Shown: positions 27,410 to 35,451 of the stretch, one piece after another | Layout: the number at the start of each line of letters is the position of its first letter | Numbering within the stretch: position 1 is the first letter of the stretch | Source of the DNA: Sulfurospirillaceae bacterium | Lineage (GTDB): Bacteria; Campylobacterota; Campylobacteria; Campylobacterales; Sulfurospirillaceae | DNA length: 35,451 bases | Direction: 5' to 3' | Assembly: GCA_028705785.1 (NCBI GenBank) | Contig: JAQWCT010000003.1 | Span: forward strand, 1 to 35,451 | Notes under the pieces: model-generated | Told to the model about the DNA's origin: nothing | Databases searched by the model: none | What the model saw: the letters and a program-made list of their open reading frames with translations, nothing else | Position numbers and translations under genes: made by a program

Positions 27410-27438
27410 ATTAGTCCCAAGTAAATATTGGGACTAAT
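27410..27438 (-). promoter_or_regulatory. Hairpin abutting thyX start
   Basis: ATTAGTCCCAA and TTGGGACTAAT form a perfect 11-bp stem with a 7-base loop. On the thyX (minus) strand the 3' arm carries TTGGGA, seven bases before the ATG, so the stem would hide the ribosome binding site. There is no T run, so a terminator for flgE is less likely. Confidence 0.55.
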
Positions 27439-27464
27439 TGTATTACATGTAAGCTAAAAAATTG

Positions 27465-30029
27465 TTATTTGAGTTGGAGTAGTGTGTTGAGCATTTCATC
27501 CGCAGTGGTAATCGTTTTTGAGTTAGCTTGGTAACCTCTTTGAATAACGATTAGTTGAGTCAATGAACGAGAAAGATCCACATTACTCATCTCCAGTGAA
27601 CTTGCCTGAATTGTACCTTTTCCACCCGTTGCTGCTTGTCCGATGATAGGATCACCTGAGTTGGAAGTTTGGATAAAACAGTTACCACCATCACTCTCTA
27701 AACCTTGATTATTGGTAAAGATTGACATAGCCACTTGAGCGAGGGCAAAACTTCTTCCGTTGGTAAAACTACCGATAACCGTGCCTGTTTCATCAACACT
27801 TAGACCATTAATATCACCACCAGCGTAACCATCTTGGCTGACAGAGGTTGTACTAGAGTCTTTATCAAAACTACTAATACCGTCAAATTGTCCTAGCGTT
27901 CCAAATTTGAGTTCAATATTTTGGTTAGAAGTTGAACCATTGTTCGCAGTATATGTGAGGTTTCTTGGAGAATACGTTGCCAAAGAACCATCGGAATTAA
28001 AGCTCACAGTTCCTGTGACAATATTTTTTGGGTAGTTTCCAAGATTGATATCGCCTGGTTCTGGAACAGAGATAAGGACTGACCATTCTGTACCACCATC
28101 ACTAGTATAACCGGTTTTAGTATATTCAAATCTAACGGTATGTTTTGAACCCAAAGAGTCATAAACATCTGTACTAGAAGCCAAAGAGGCGGCATAGATA
28201 CTTTGAGATGATCGTACAGATGTACCTCCCGTTAATGTACCTTGAAGCGCATTGATAGTCGTACTAAAATTACTATTTGCAGCGACATTATTGCTAGCAT
28301 TTGTAAGATTGGTGACGGCTAAATAAAGATTATGATCATTGTCAGTTTTTAAGTTTGTTCCGACTGGATAAATCATTGGTGTACCAGCACTAGCTATAAG
28401 TGTTGAACCTGTTGGTATAGTTGCTGACTCTGAAAGTGTGATAGCAGCACCAAGAGCGCCTGCTGGAACAAGAGCACCATTAATCATCGTTGCAGCAGAA
28501 AGAATAGTACCTGCTTGAAGAATAGTAGTTGCTGGAAATGAGATGGGTTCAGAGGTAATGGTATTAGCCGTGATTTGTGAAACGACTGCAGATGGTGTAG
28601 CATCTATAACATCTCCATCATCAGTATTAAAGGCATCTCCTTTTGGGTTAGTAATTTCAAACTGTCCTGTTTTGCTAACACTTACGGCAACGCCATCATT
28701 TTTATTAAGCGTTTGAGCTCCCGTAGTTGCCCATTCATTTCTAGAATTTAAATCGGCATCCGCACCATCAGCAACAGTAGTTCCTAAATAGTTAACATAC
28801 AATCTAGCATCTTTTTGCATTGCTTCTCTAAGGTCTTCAGTTGTTGAAAATGTTCTAGCCGTAGCATCATCATAAAGGTGCGTTGTGTTTAAAGGGCTAC
28901 TGGTATAAGTATATTGATATGCCGTGATAACATCGGTACTTACCAATGGAGTTGTGTCTGTACCATTTTTGGTAAGTTTAATATTTTTAGTTGCTGCTTC
29001 AGTGCCTGTTTGATTGCTGTTGGTAAGATAAATTTGATTACCACCTGTGATATTAGCTTCAACACCCGTTTTGGAAGTTTTAGCATTAATCAAACCAGCG
29101 ATGATAGAAGCTACTGTAGCAGGATCAGTATCCAATGTTGAACCAGTGATGGTTTCACCATTAAGCACAATATCAACGACAGTAGGTGAAGCTGGAGGGC
29201 TAGGTACTGTAACTGTAGCACTCTTAGATTGCGCATAGCTTATCCAAACACCTTGTCCTGTTGTAAGATTAAAAGCTTTACCATCGGAGTTAAAAAGTGC
29301 GCCAAAGTCTTGTCCTCGTTCATAAAGTTTTTTATCAGCATTAAAAGCATTAGATCCTACATCATTTTCGTCGTGTTTTTCACTGGTTAAACCTACATCA
29401 ATCGTACCATTTCCATTGGTATCAACCCAACCACTATTTGAATCTAAAGAGTAAATAACGGATTTTTGGTTGCCAACGGTATCGCCTGAATCAAGGTTGG
29501 CTTTAACCGCAATGTAAGTAGAAGCATTAGCAGGTGTAGTCAGTCCTGGAGGAATAGTGATATTGCCTATAGGTGAAGTAGAATCAAGTTTTCCCGTCGC
29601 CTCATCTCGCACCCATCCTTGGATAATATAACCATTGGTATCGACGAAGTTACCATTGGCATCAAAGGTAAAGTCACCACTTCTCGTATATTTATAGGTA
29701 CTTCCACCATCGGGGGAGACAACAAAGAAACCGTCTCCTTGAATGGCAAGGTCTGTACTTTTATCGGTAGTTTCAATGGAGCCTTGTTTAAATATTTTAG
29801 TAACAGTATTGACTTGTGTTCCAAGTCCAATCTGCATTGCATTTTTACCACCAAGTTCTCCTTGAGGGGCAGTTGCAATTTTGGCAGTTTGACTTAAGAG
29901 ATCAGAAAAATTTGCTCTACTGTATTTAAAACCTGTTGTATTAACATTTGCAATGTTGTTACCTTCAACATCCATTGCGATCTGGTGTGCCTGCAATCCG
30001 GTAACGCCGGCCCAGAGTGATCTCATCAT
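27465..30029 (-). CDS. flgE: Flagellar hook protein, large (FlgE2/Cj1729-like)
   Basis: 854 residues. The N-terminal rod/hook motif is MMRSLWAGVTGLQAHQIAMDVEGNNIANVNTTGFKYSRANFSDLLSQ; the C-terminal helix is SLTQLIVIQRGYQANSKTITTADEMLNTLLQLK. The long centre (about 180-620) is repetitive and Thr/Ser/Ala-rich, as in the variable surface domain of Campylobacter hook subunits. It should polymerise into the hook. Start ATG 30029, about six bases after AAGGA. A sigma-54 type promoter lies at 30085-30098. It is separate from the fliK-flgD-flgE operon upstream. Confidence 0.93.
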   Translation of the reverse strand: MMRSLWAGVTGLQAHQIAMDVEGNNIANVNTTGFKYSRANFSDLLSQTAKIATAPQGELGGKNAMQIGLGTQVNTVTKIFKQGSIETTDKSTDLAIQGDGFFVVSPDGGSTYKYTRSGDFTFDANGNFVDTNGYIIQGWVRDEATGKLDSTSPIGNITIPPGLTTPANASTYIAVKANLDSGDTVGNQKSVIYSLDSNSGWVDTNGNGTIDVGLTSEKHDENDVGSNAFNADKKLYERGQDFGALFNSDGKAFNLTTGQGVWISYAQSKSATVTVPSPPASPTVVDIVLNGETITGSTLDTDPATVASIIAGLINAKTSKTGVEANITGGNQIYLTNSNQTGTEAATKNIKLTKNGTDTTPLVSTDVITAYQYTYTSSPLNTTHLYDDATARTFSTTEDLREAMQKDARLYVNYLGTTVADGADADLNSRNEWATTGAQTLNKNDGVAVSVSKTGQFEITNPKGDAFNTDDGDVIDATPSAVVSQITANTITSEPISFPATTILQAGTILSAATMINGALVPAGALGAAITLSESATIPTGSTLIASAGTPMIYPVGTNLKTDNDHNLYLAVTNLTNASNNVAANSNFSTTINALQGTLTGGTSVRSSQSIYAASLASSTDVYDSLGSKHTVRFEYTKTGYTSDGGTEWSVLISVPEPGDINLGNYPKNIVTGTVSFNSDGSLATYSPRNLTYTANNGSTSNQNIELKFGTLGQFDGISSFDKDSSTTSVSQDGYAGGDINGLSVDETGTVIGSFTNGRSFALAQVAMSIFTNNQGLESDGGNCFIQTSNSGDPIIGQAATGGKGTIQASSLEMSNVDLSRSLTQLIVIQRGYQANSKTITTADEMLNTLLQLK

Positions 30030-30084
30030 TGCGTATCCTTTTTAAAGTTACTTTTTAATTTATTTAATTTCGTATCAAATGAAA

Positions 30085-30098
30085 GCAATTTTTATTCC
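30085..30098 (-). promoter_or_regulatory. Sigma-54 promoter of large hook gene
   Basis: On the minus strand GGAATAAAAATTGC, i.e. GG-N10-GC followed by TTTC, matching the RpoN -24/-12 spacing. It lies 56 bases before the hook gene start. Class 2 flagellar genes of Campylobacterota are RpoN-controlled. Confidence 0.75.
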
Positions 30099-30115
30099 AT
30101 AAATATCATATACTT

Positions 30116-31876
30116 TTAGGTTTTCATATTGATAGCATTTTGTAGCAATTCATCACTGGTTGTGATACTTTTAGAGCTGGCATCAAATGCTTTTTGAATC
30201 ACAATAAGCTCAGTTAACGCAGTTGCCAGACTAACATTACTACCTTCTAATTTATTACTAAAAATTTGTGAGCCTAGAAAACTTTCACCATTTTTAGTAT
30301 AAAAAATAGCTTCGCCACTGTTAGAAGATTCTTCAAAAAGCGTTGAAGATGTTTGCGAAAGTCCTTGGTCATTTTGAAAATGGTAGATGGCGACTTTTGC
30401 AATAGCAGAACTTTTCCCATTGCTGAATTCCGCAACGACATTACCATTGCCATCCATTGCATAATCTTTTAAAAATCCTTCAACAGAACCATCTGAAGTT
30501 ACAACATTGGCTTTTTCAATAGTCGTACTTGAGATAAGGCCATCATAATTACCGGCTGTTCCAAGATTAAGTGTTAAAAGGGTTCCACCATTGGAAAGTA
30601 CTGGTACCGAGTTTGATAAAAGCTGTCCCGCACCACCAAAGGCGAGTGTACCAGTTTGAGCATCTACAATGTCATAAACTTTTTTGCTTGTTGTATCGAT
30701 GTAATATTTTGTAGGGTCATAAATTTTTGTAACGGTTCCTTTGATTGTATCCACAGTATAAACTGAAGTATCGTATGTTTTAGTAGAATCGTAATTTTCT
30801 ACCGTATAATCTTCAAAATAACTTAGTATCTTAATTTGAGCATCCCATGTGCTGCCTGATACCACTTGAGGAACTTGTTTAGTAAAAGTCATATCAATAA
30901 TGTCTTTTGTGCCATCAGGGGCAATGATACCCGTAGTATAATGCTCGACATTGGCAACTTCTTGAGTAGATTTTACTGAAACACTTGCCGTTAGGTCGCT
31001 GGCGACATTTAAATTACTCACATCATAGTTGGCAATACTCCAATTTTTAGAAGCATCAAGCTGTGTTGAAATGTTGAGCGTTTTTCCATCAATATCTGTT
31101 AGCGTAATGGTAACTGTATCCCCCTCTTTGGGGTTTTGCAGCGCCGTAGTATTGCTAACGCCTCCACTAAGACTTACTCTTCCAGTAGTTGGAGTCACAG
31201 TTGGTGTATAATCAGCAGATGAGAGGGGAACAACGACGGCATCTGTTTCAATAGTCGGATCGAGATTTGAACCGTAAGAGACTTTTGATGTTGCAATCGG
31301 TGGATAATAGAGAAAATCGGGTAATGTTACTTTTGTTTGAGCTCCCACACTTCCCAAAGGGACATTATCCATAGCGGTAATAGCGTAAGGTATAGCTGGA
31401 GCGGATGTAGCTGCTTTGTAGTAGGTTCCAAATTGAGCAAGTGTCTTAGCATCAAGCGTTGTAGCCGCAATGTTATTGCCAGATGTTGCCATGAGATAAT
31501 TACCACTTGCATCAACCAAAGAGCCTGCTGCATCGATTGAAAAAGCGCCTGCTCTTGTATAGTATGTTTTTCCATTTTGACCTTGTACACCAAACCAACC
31601 TTCGCCTTGGATAGCAAGATCAAAAGGGCTATCAGTATTTTCTAGGACACCTTGTTCTAGATTGAGGCTAGTGGTTTGGCTTTGTGCGCCAAGCCCTTTA
31701 TCATTTGCCAAAGAAAAATAAGCGCCTGTCAATGTGGTTGAAAAAAGCGTTGAAAATTCTGGAGTGCTGCCTTTAAATCCGCTGTTATTGATATTTGCAA
31801 TATTATTGGCTTGGACATCAATCGCAAATTGTTGCGTCTTAATGCCTGAAACACCATTGTAAAAAGAACTATTCAT
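30116..31876 (-). CDS. flgE: FlgE-family hook protein, second copy (Cj0043-like)
   Basis: 586 residues. N-terminus MNSSFYNGVSGIKTQQFAIDVQANNIANINNSGFKGSTPEFSTLFS; C-terminus LATALTELIVIQKAFDASSKSITTSDELLQNAINMK. Same fold as the larger hook protein but shorter, with a different centre. It follows flgD by 11 bases in a fliK-flgD-flgE order, as in Campylobacter jejuni Cj0041-Cj0043. A minor hook or junction role alongside the larger hook subunit is the best guess. Start ATG 31876 with AGAGGAA upstream. Confidence 0.9.
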   Translation of the reverse strand: MNSSFYNGVSGIKTQQFAIDVQANNIANINNSGFKGSTPEFSTLFSTTLTGAYFSLANDKGLGAQSQTTSLNLEQGVLENTDSPFDLAIQGEGWFGVQGQNGKTYYTRAGAFSIDAAGSLVDASGNYLMATSGNNIAATTLDAKTLAQFGTYYKAATSAPAIPYAITAMDNVPLGSVGAQTKVTLPDFLYYPPIATSKVSYGSNLDPTIETDAVVVPLSSADYTPTVTPTTGRVSLSGGVSNTTALQNPKEGDTVTITLTDIDGKTLNISTQLDASKNWSIANYDVSNLNVASDLTASVSVKSTQEVANVEHYTTGIIAPDGTKDIIDMTFTKQVPQVVSGSTWDAQIKILSYFEDYTVENYDSTKTYDTSVYTVDTIKGTVTKIYDPTKYYIDTTSKKVYDIVDAQTGTLAFGGAGQLLSNSVPVLSNGGTLLTLNLGTAGNYDGLISSTTIEKANVVTSDGSVEGFLKDYAMDGNGNVVAEFSNGKSSAIAKVAIYHFQNDQGLSQTSSTLFEESSNSGEAIFYTKNGESFLGSQIFSNKLEGSNVSLATALTELIVIQKAFDASSKSITTSDELLQNAINMKT

Positions 31877-31887
31877 TGCAGGTTCCT

Positions 31888-32586
31888 CTATTCCGCATAA
31901 TACTCAACTACCCTACTCATAGGATAATAAGTAGAACCTAATTTGACATAAGTAGATCCACTGTCATAGCGAATAGACTCAACAGGATAAACGCCAGCTT
32001 GTGTCGTTTTTGAAGCACCTGAAGCATCTACATAATCAGCGGTAACCCCATAAGTTGCGTCATCAAGCTGTACGCCATCATTATCTTTACCATCCCACTG
32101 AAAGGCGATAACGCCACTTTTCCCTGCTACTGTATCACCAAGATCGAGAGTTTTAACAACTTTACCATCTTTATTTTTGATACTGAGTGTTCCATCTTTA
32201 ATTTCTGTAGGGAAATAGACTTCATAGGTTGATTTAGCATTTTCAAGTGTAATGGCTGTTGTGCCCAAGCTTCCCATCTTCCCGATCAAAGATGTTGCAT
32301 TGGAGCTGACGCTTTCTTTAAGTTGAGCCGATAGATTTTCCAAGGCAGTGTTTGTTTTGGTTGCTGATTCAAGTGTGGCAAGTTGAGAAGTTTGTGTCAA
32401 AATTTTCTCAGTATCCATAGGACTAGTTGGGTCTTGGTATTGAAGTTCTACGAGAAGAAGTTTTAAAAAGTCATCTTTGCCTAAAACATCAGAACTGCCT
32501 GTTTTATCTTCAGCCTTTGTTGTTGTTGAACTTGCTGTGCCTGGATTAAGAAGGCTTTCGTAGCCTTTCGTATTTATTGTTGCCAT
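31888..32586 (-). CDS. flgD: Flagellar hook assembly (capping) protein FlgD
   Basis: 232 residues. The family N-terminus is LGKDDFLKLLLVELQYQDPTSPMDTEKILTQTSQLATLE (about 35-75), followed by a FlgD Ig-like domain with GVIAFQWDGKDNDGVQLDDATYGV (about 155-180). It caps the growing hook and is needed for hook subunit addition. Start ATG 32586 with AAAGGA upstream. 21-base gap after fliK. Confidence 0.95.
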   Translation of the reverse strand: MATINTKGYESLLNPGTASSTTTKAEDKTGSSDVLGKDDFLKLLLVELQYQDPTSPMDTEKILTQTSQLATLESATKTNTALENLSAQLKESVSSNATSLIGKMGSLGTTAITLENAKSTYEVYFPTEIKDGTLSIKNKDGKVVKTLDLGDTVAGKSGVIAFQWDGKDNDGVQLDDATYGVTADYVDASGASKTTQAGVYPVESIRYDSGSTYVKLGSTYYPMSRVVEYYAE

Positions 32587-32607
32587 AATGTATCCTTTTT
32601 TTATAAT

Positions 32608-34227
32608 TTATACATATTGAGGAATGACAATCTCTAATAGAGCGGTCTCTTCCTCGTTAAATTCTTCAAAATTGCCTATAGTTCCACTGTTTTGTTTTGG
32701 GTTATGTTGTTGTGATTGGTCACTGTTTCGCTGGTCACTGAAATTCATCTCCAAATTGGTAAAGCCCATATTGATAAGCGCAGTCTTAACCTCTGCTTGG
32801 TTTTGGGTAAAAAGTGACATGGTGTTAGAACTTGAAGAGATGTTTACATGTAAGTTACTTCCTCGTGTGAGTAAGGTAATATCAACATCACCTAAATTTT
32901 TAGGACTCAAGGAGAGTTCTACTTTCATAATAGGAGGTCTATAAGCTTCTATTTTTTCTTTAAGATCGCTTGCAAACTGATTTAAGCTCTCTTTTACAGG
33001 CGTATTTTTAACGGTTATATCTTGTTTGTTTGTTGTTTTAAGGTCGCTTCTAACATCGGTGGTTGTTTGAGTCTCTTCCAAATCCGAAGAAGTATTGCTT
33101 GTTTTTGTCTCTTCTGTAATAATGGTTTTTTGTATTAGACCTGTTTCCTCAACCGTTTTTTCTGTTTTAGTCGTCTTTATAAGCATATCAGGAATATCTT
33201 TTTCGGCTTTTGTATTTTGTTCGACTTTGACTTCACTCATTCTTGTGACTTTGATAGATTCTTCCTCACTAATAGGAACTTCTGTTTCGACAGGTATTTC
33301 TACTTTTTTTGTTTCGTTTGAATTGACTACTTTTTGTACTACGGTTTCAAGAGGTACGGTTGTTTTTTCTACTGTTTCATCTTGAAGTAATGTTTGTAAA
33401 ACTTGTTTTTGAGTGGTTTCAGTTTGTTTAGTTTCAATTTGACTGATTTGTTGTTTTTCATTTACCAATAAAGATTCTTCAATAATGGGAGTATCAACGG
33501 GCACATTATCTACAATAGGAGTTGTTTTTGGTTCTGTTTTAATCTCTTTAGAAATGAGTTCGCTTAACATAGAGGGAATGGGTGTTGGTTCTGTTTTTTG
33601 GAGTTGTTTGTCCAAAAAGCTGATAACATTGGTTGCTGTAGGTTGTGATTCATCACTTGATAATGAAGATTTTGTAGCATCTAGCGCTGTTTGAAGGTCA
33701 TCGAAAAAATTATTTTGTGCTAGCGATGGGAATGAGGTTTTGAGATTATCAATATTTTCTTGTGAAATAGAAAGTTTTTCTAAGCCAAGATTGTATTTTT
33801 TGGATAAGTCTACAAGGTCGTTGACACTTTTAACATTTGCAAAATCTTGGCGTACGGTTTCACTGGTAAGAATTTTTTCCAATGTTGAAGAAGGTTTAAG
33901 TGATGGAAAAACCGTTGTTTGTGCGTTTTGTTGTAGTGCATTGACAACACTTAAAAGATCATCCAAAAGGTGCTCGTCAATACTTTTTGCTTTATCATCA
34001 GTTGGTGCAAGGTCAAGAAGACCTTCGCTTAATGGTGTTGTTGGAAGTGTTTGTAGGGGTTCGCTTAGTATTTCGACTTCATTCTCTTGCGTCAATTGCC
34101 CAAGGATGATAGAGAAAAAACTTTGAGCAAAAGAGCCATCACTGTTCTCACTTTTCATTGTTTCAGTGGTATTGGGTGCCAAAGAGAGAGCACTTTTGGG
34201 CTGAACAAGAGAGAAAATATCTTGCAT
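32608..34227 (-). CDS. fliK: Flagellar hook-length control protein FliK
   Basis: 539 residues. The N-terminal and central parts are low complexity, rich in Thr/Glu/Val/Lys (about 230-410), as expected for a secreted ruler. The conserved C-terminal domain (about 420-515) contains MKVELSLSPKNLGDVDITLLTRGSNLHVNISSSSNT and VKTALINMGFTNLEMNF, the switch region that acts on FlhB. Start ATG 34227. First gene of fliK-flgD-flgE under a sigma-54 type promoter. A TTACATGTAA palindrome lies in the conserved domain. Confidence 0.92.
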   Translation of the reverse strand: MQDIFSLVQPKSALSLAPNTTETMKSENSDGSFAQSFFSIILGQLTQENEVEILSEPLQTLPTTPLSEGLLDLAPTDDKAKSIDEHLLDDLLSVVNALQQNAQTTVFPSLKPSSTLEKILTSETVRQDFANVKSVNDLVDLSKKYNLGLEKLSISQENIDNLKTSFPSLAQNNFFDDLQTALDATKSSLSSDESQPTATNVISFLDKQLQKTEPTPIPSMLSELISKEIKTEPKTTPIVDNVPVDTPIIEESLLVNEKQQISQIETKQTETTQKQVLQTLLQDETVEKTTVPLETVVQKVVNSNETKKVEIPVETEVPISEEESIKVTRMSEVKVEQNTKAEKDIPDMLIKTTKTEKTVEETGLIQKTIITEETKTSNTSSDLEETQTTTDVRSDLKTTNKQDITVKNTPVKESLNQFASDLKEKIEAYRPPIMKVELSLSPKNLGDVDITLLTRGSNLHVNISSSSNTMSLFTQNQAEVKTALINMGFTNLEMNFSDQRNSDQSQQHNPKQNSGTIGNFEEFNEEETALLEIVIPQYV

Positions 34228-34275
34228 TTTATGACCTTAATTTAAATTATAGAGACAATTCCACACACTTAACAA

Positions 34276-34289
34276 GCAATACTCATTCC
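34276..34289 (-). promoter_or_regulatory. Sigma-54 promoter of fliK-flgD-flgE
   Basis: On the minus strand TTGGAATGAGTATTGCTT: GG-N10-GC, the RpoN -24/-12 pattern. It is 49 bases upstream of the fliK ATG and matches the layout of the other hook gene promoter. Confidence 0.78.
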
Positions 34290-34356
34290 AATTATAGAAA
34301 AGTAGTAATAAAAATGCTTTACATGTAAGGCTATTTTACATTTAGGGATAAAATGG

Positions 34357-34362
34357 TATAAT
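34357..34362 (+). promoter_or_regulatory. -10 box of typA promoter
   Basis: TATAAT, 83 bases upstream of the TTG start, implying a leader of about 75 bases. No conserved -35, as is usual for this phylum. Confidence 0.6.
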
Positions 34363-34444
34363 CGCTCATATTTACTCCAAAATACAAAACCCAAACACTT
34401 TTTATTTTAGAGGTATAAAAGCCAAAATCAGAGGAGATTTTTTT

Positions 34445-35451
34445 GCAAGAGTTTAGAAATATTGCCGTTATCGCACACGTTGACCACGGCAAAACCACAT
34501 TAGTGGATGAGTTATTAAAACAATCAGGAACTTACACAGCACATCACAAAGTTGAAGAACGCGCCATGGACAGCAATGACCTTGAAAAAGAACGCGGAAT
34601 TACTATTTTGTCTAAAAATACAGCTATTCGTTATAAAGAGACTAAAATTAACATTATCGACACTCCAGGCCACGCCGACTTTGGTGGTGAGGTTGAGCGT
34701 GTTTTAAAAATGGTGGATGGTGTTTTGTTACTTGTGGATGCACAAGAGGGCGTTATGCCTCAAACCAAATTTGTGGTTAAAAAAGCGTTGAGCTTGGGTC
34801 TTTGTCCCATCGTTGTTATCAATAAAATTGACAAGCCAGCTGCGGACGCTGAGCGCGTGGTTGATGAAGTTTTTGACCTTCTTGTCGCTCTTGGTGCCAA
34901 TGACCAACAACTTGAATTCCCCATTATTTACGCAGCAGCAAGAGATGGTTATGCTAAGTACAATATGAGTGATGAAAATAAAAACTTTGAACCTTTATTT
35001 GAAACTATTTTAACGCATGTCCCAGCCCCTTCAGGTAGTGCAGAAAATCCTCTTCAATTACAAGTTTTCACCCTTGATTATGACAACTATGTAGGAAAAA
35101 TCGGAATTGCTCGAATTTTCAACGGAAGAATTAAGAAAAATGAAACAGTTATGCTTGCTAAAGCAGATGGAGAACAACTTCGAGGAAGAGTTTCAAAATT
35201 GATTGGTTTCCATGGATTAGAGAGAATTGATATTAATGAAGCAGAAAGTGGTGATATCGTAGCTATTGCTGGTTTTGAAACCCTTGATGTAGGTGATAGT
35301 ATCGTTGATCCTAGCAATCCAATGCCTCTTGATCCATTGCACATTGAAGAGCCTACGCTTTCTGTTGTTTTTGGTGTTAATGACTCACCTTTTGCAGGAC
35401 TTGATGGCAAGTATGTCACTTCAAATAAAATCAATGAACGACTCGAAGCAG
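34445..35451 (+). CDS. typA: Ribosome-associated GTPase TypA/BipA (3' end outside window)
   Basis: The first 335 residues of a ~600-residue translational GTPase. G1 AHVDHGKTT, switch I RGITI, G3 [15 protein letters not shown] and G4 NKIDK are present; the beta-barrel domain 2 follows (about 205 on: [23 protein letters not shown]). It binds ribosomes and helps 50S assembly and stress growth. The start appears to be TTG 34445, because GAGGAG at 34431-34436 is eight bases upstream and the family begins [19 protein letters not shown]. The gene continues beyond the window. Confidence 0.95.

Overview
The window looks like chromosome from an AT-rich member of the Campylobacterota (Epsilonproteobacteria), most likely a free-living relative of Sulfurospirillum. 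The genus is an inference. It rests on dnaA-dnaN-gyrB with TTATTCACA-type DnaA boxes, a fliK-flgD-flgE operon plus a second, larger hook-protein gene, sigma-54 type flagellar promoters, and an SRP RNA with a GGAA-capped tip. The first ~100 bases are a GC-rich fragment (64 of the first 100 bases are G or C) that reads as foreign coding sequence on the minus strand. The contig is probably chimeric there.

Layout. 103-1450: AmmeMemoRadiSam radical-SAM protein (5'-truncated) and its Memo-like partner. 1447-3807: AraC/GyrI-type regulator, an AT-rich membrane protein and a TetR repressor. 3856-5016: twin operators, then an isochorismatase-like hydrolase and an AhpD-like protein that the TetR protein probably controls. 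5087-7147: an AAE-type permease and a small unknown protein. 7195-7282: tRNA-Ser(GGA). 7266-11873: a 4.6-kb integrated element inserted in the 3' end of that tRNA. 12023-12516: RelE/ParE-type toxin-antitoxin pair. 12763-16535: membrane diguanylate cyclase, YjfB-like motility protein, NYN/OST-HTH protein, acetate transporter. 16510-18270: mutY, ung, and the divergent SRP RNA. 18285-26167: the replication locus, read leftwards as dnaA, dnaN, gyrB, a degenerate EAL protein, queF and an HD protein. 26196-26315: likely oriC. 26326-27407: ruvC and thyX. 27465-34227: flagellar hook genes. 34445-end: typA (partial).

The most interesting item is the element at 7266-11873. It carries only a tyrosine integrase, an HUH (MobV-like) relaxase and an HTH protein, so it looks like a minimal integrative mobilizable element. 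Its integrase gene appears to be split by its own attachment site. The reading frame continues without a stop from the integrase back into the tRNA end (attL), encodes a recognisable N-terminal arm-binding region, yet has no start codon there. At the other end, a 35-codon ORF with its own ribosome binding site and possible promoter enters the same 18-bp att repeat in the same frame. Joining the ends, as in the excised circle, gives one 462-residue integrase. Integration would remove the start and first 35 codons, and excision would restore them. This resembles archaeal SSV-type partitioned integrases, but in a bacterium.

A second window-wide signal is the palindrome TTACATGTAA. It is present eight times exactly, both inside genes and between them, and is absent as an exact match from the integrated element.
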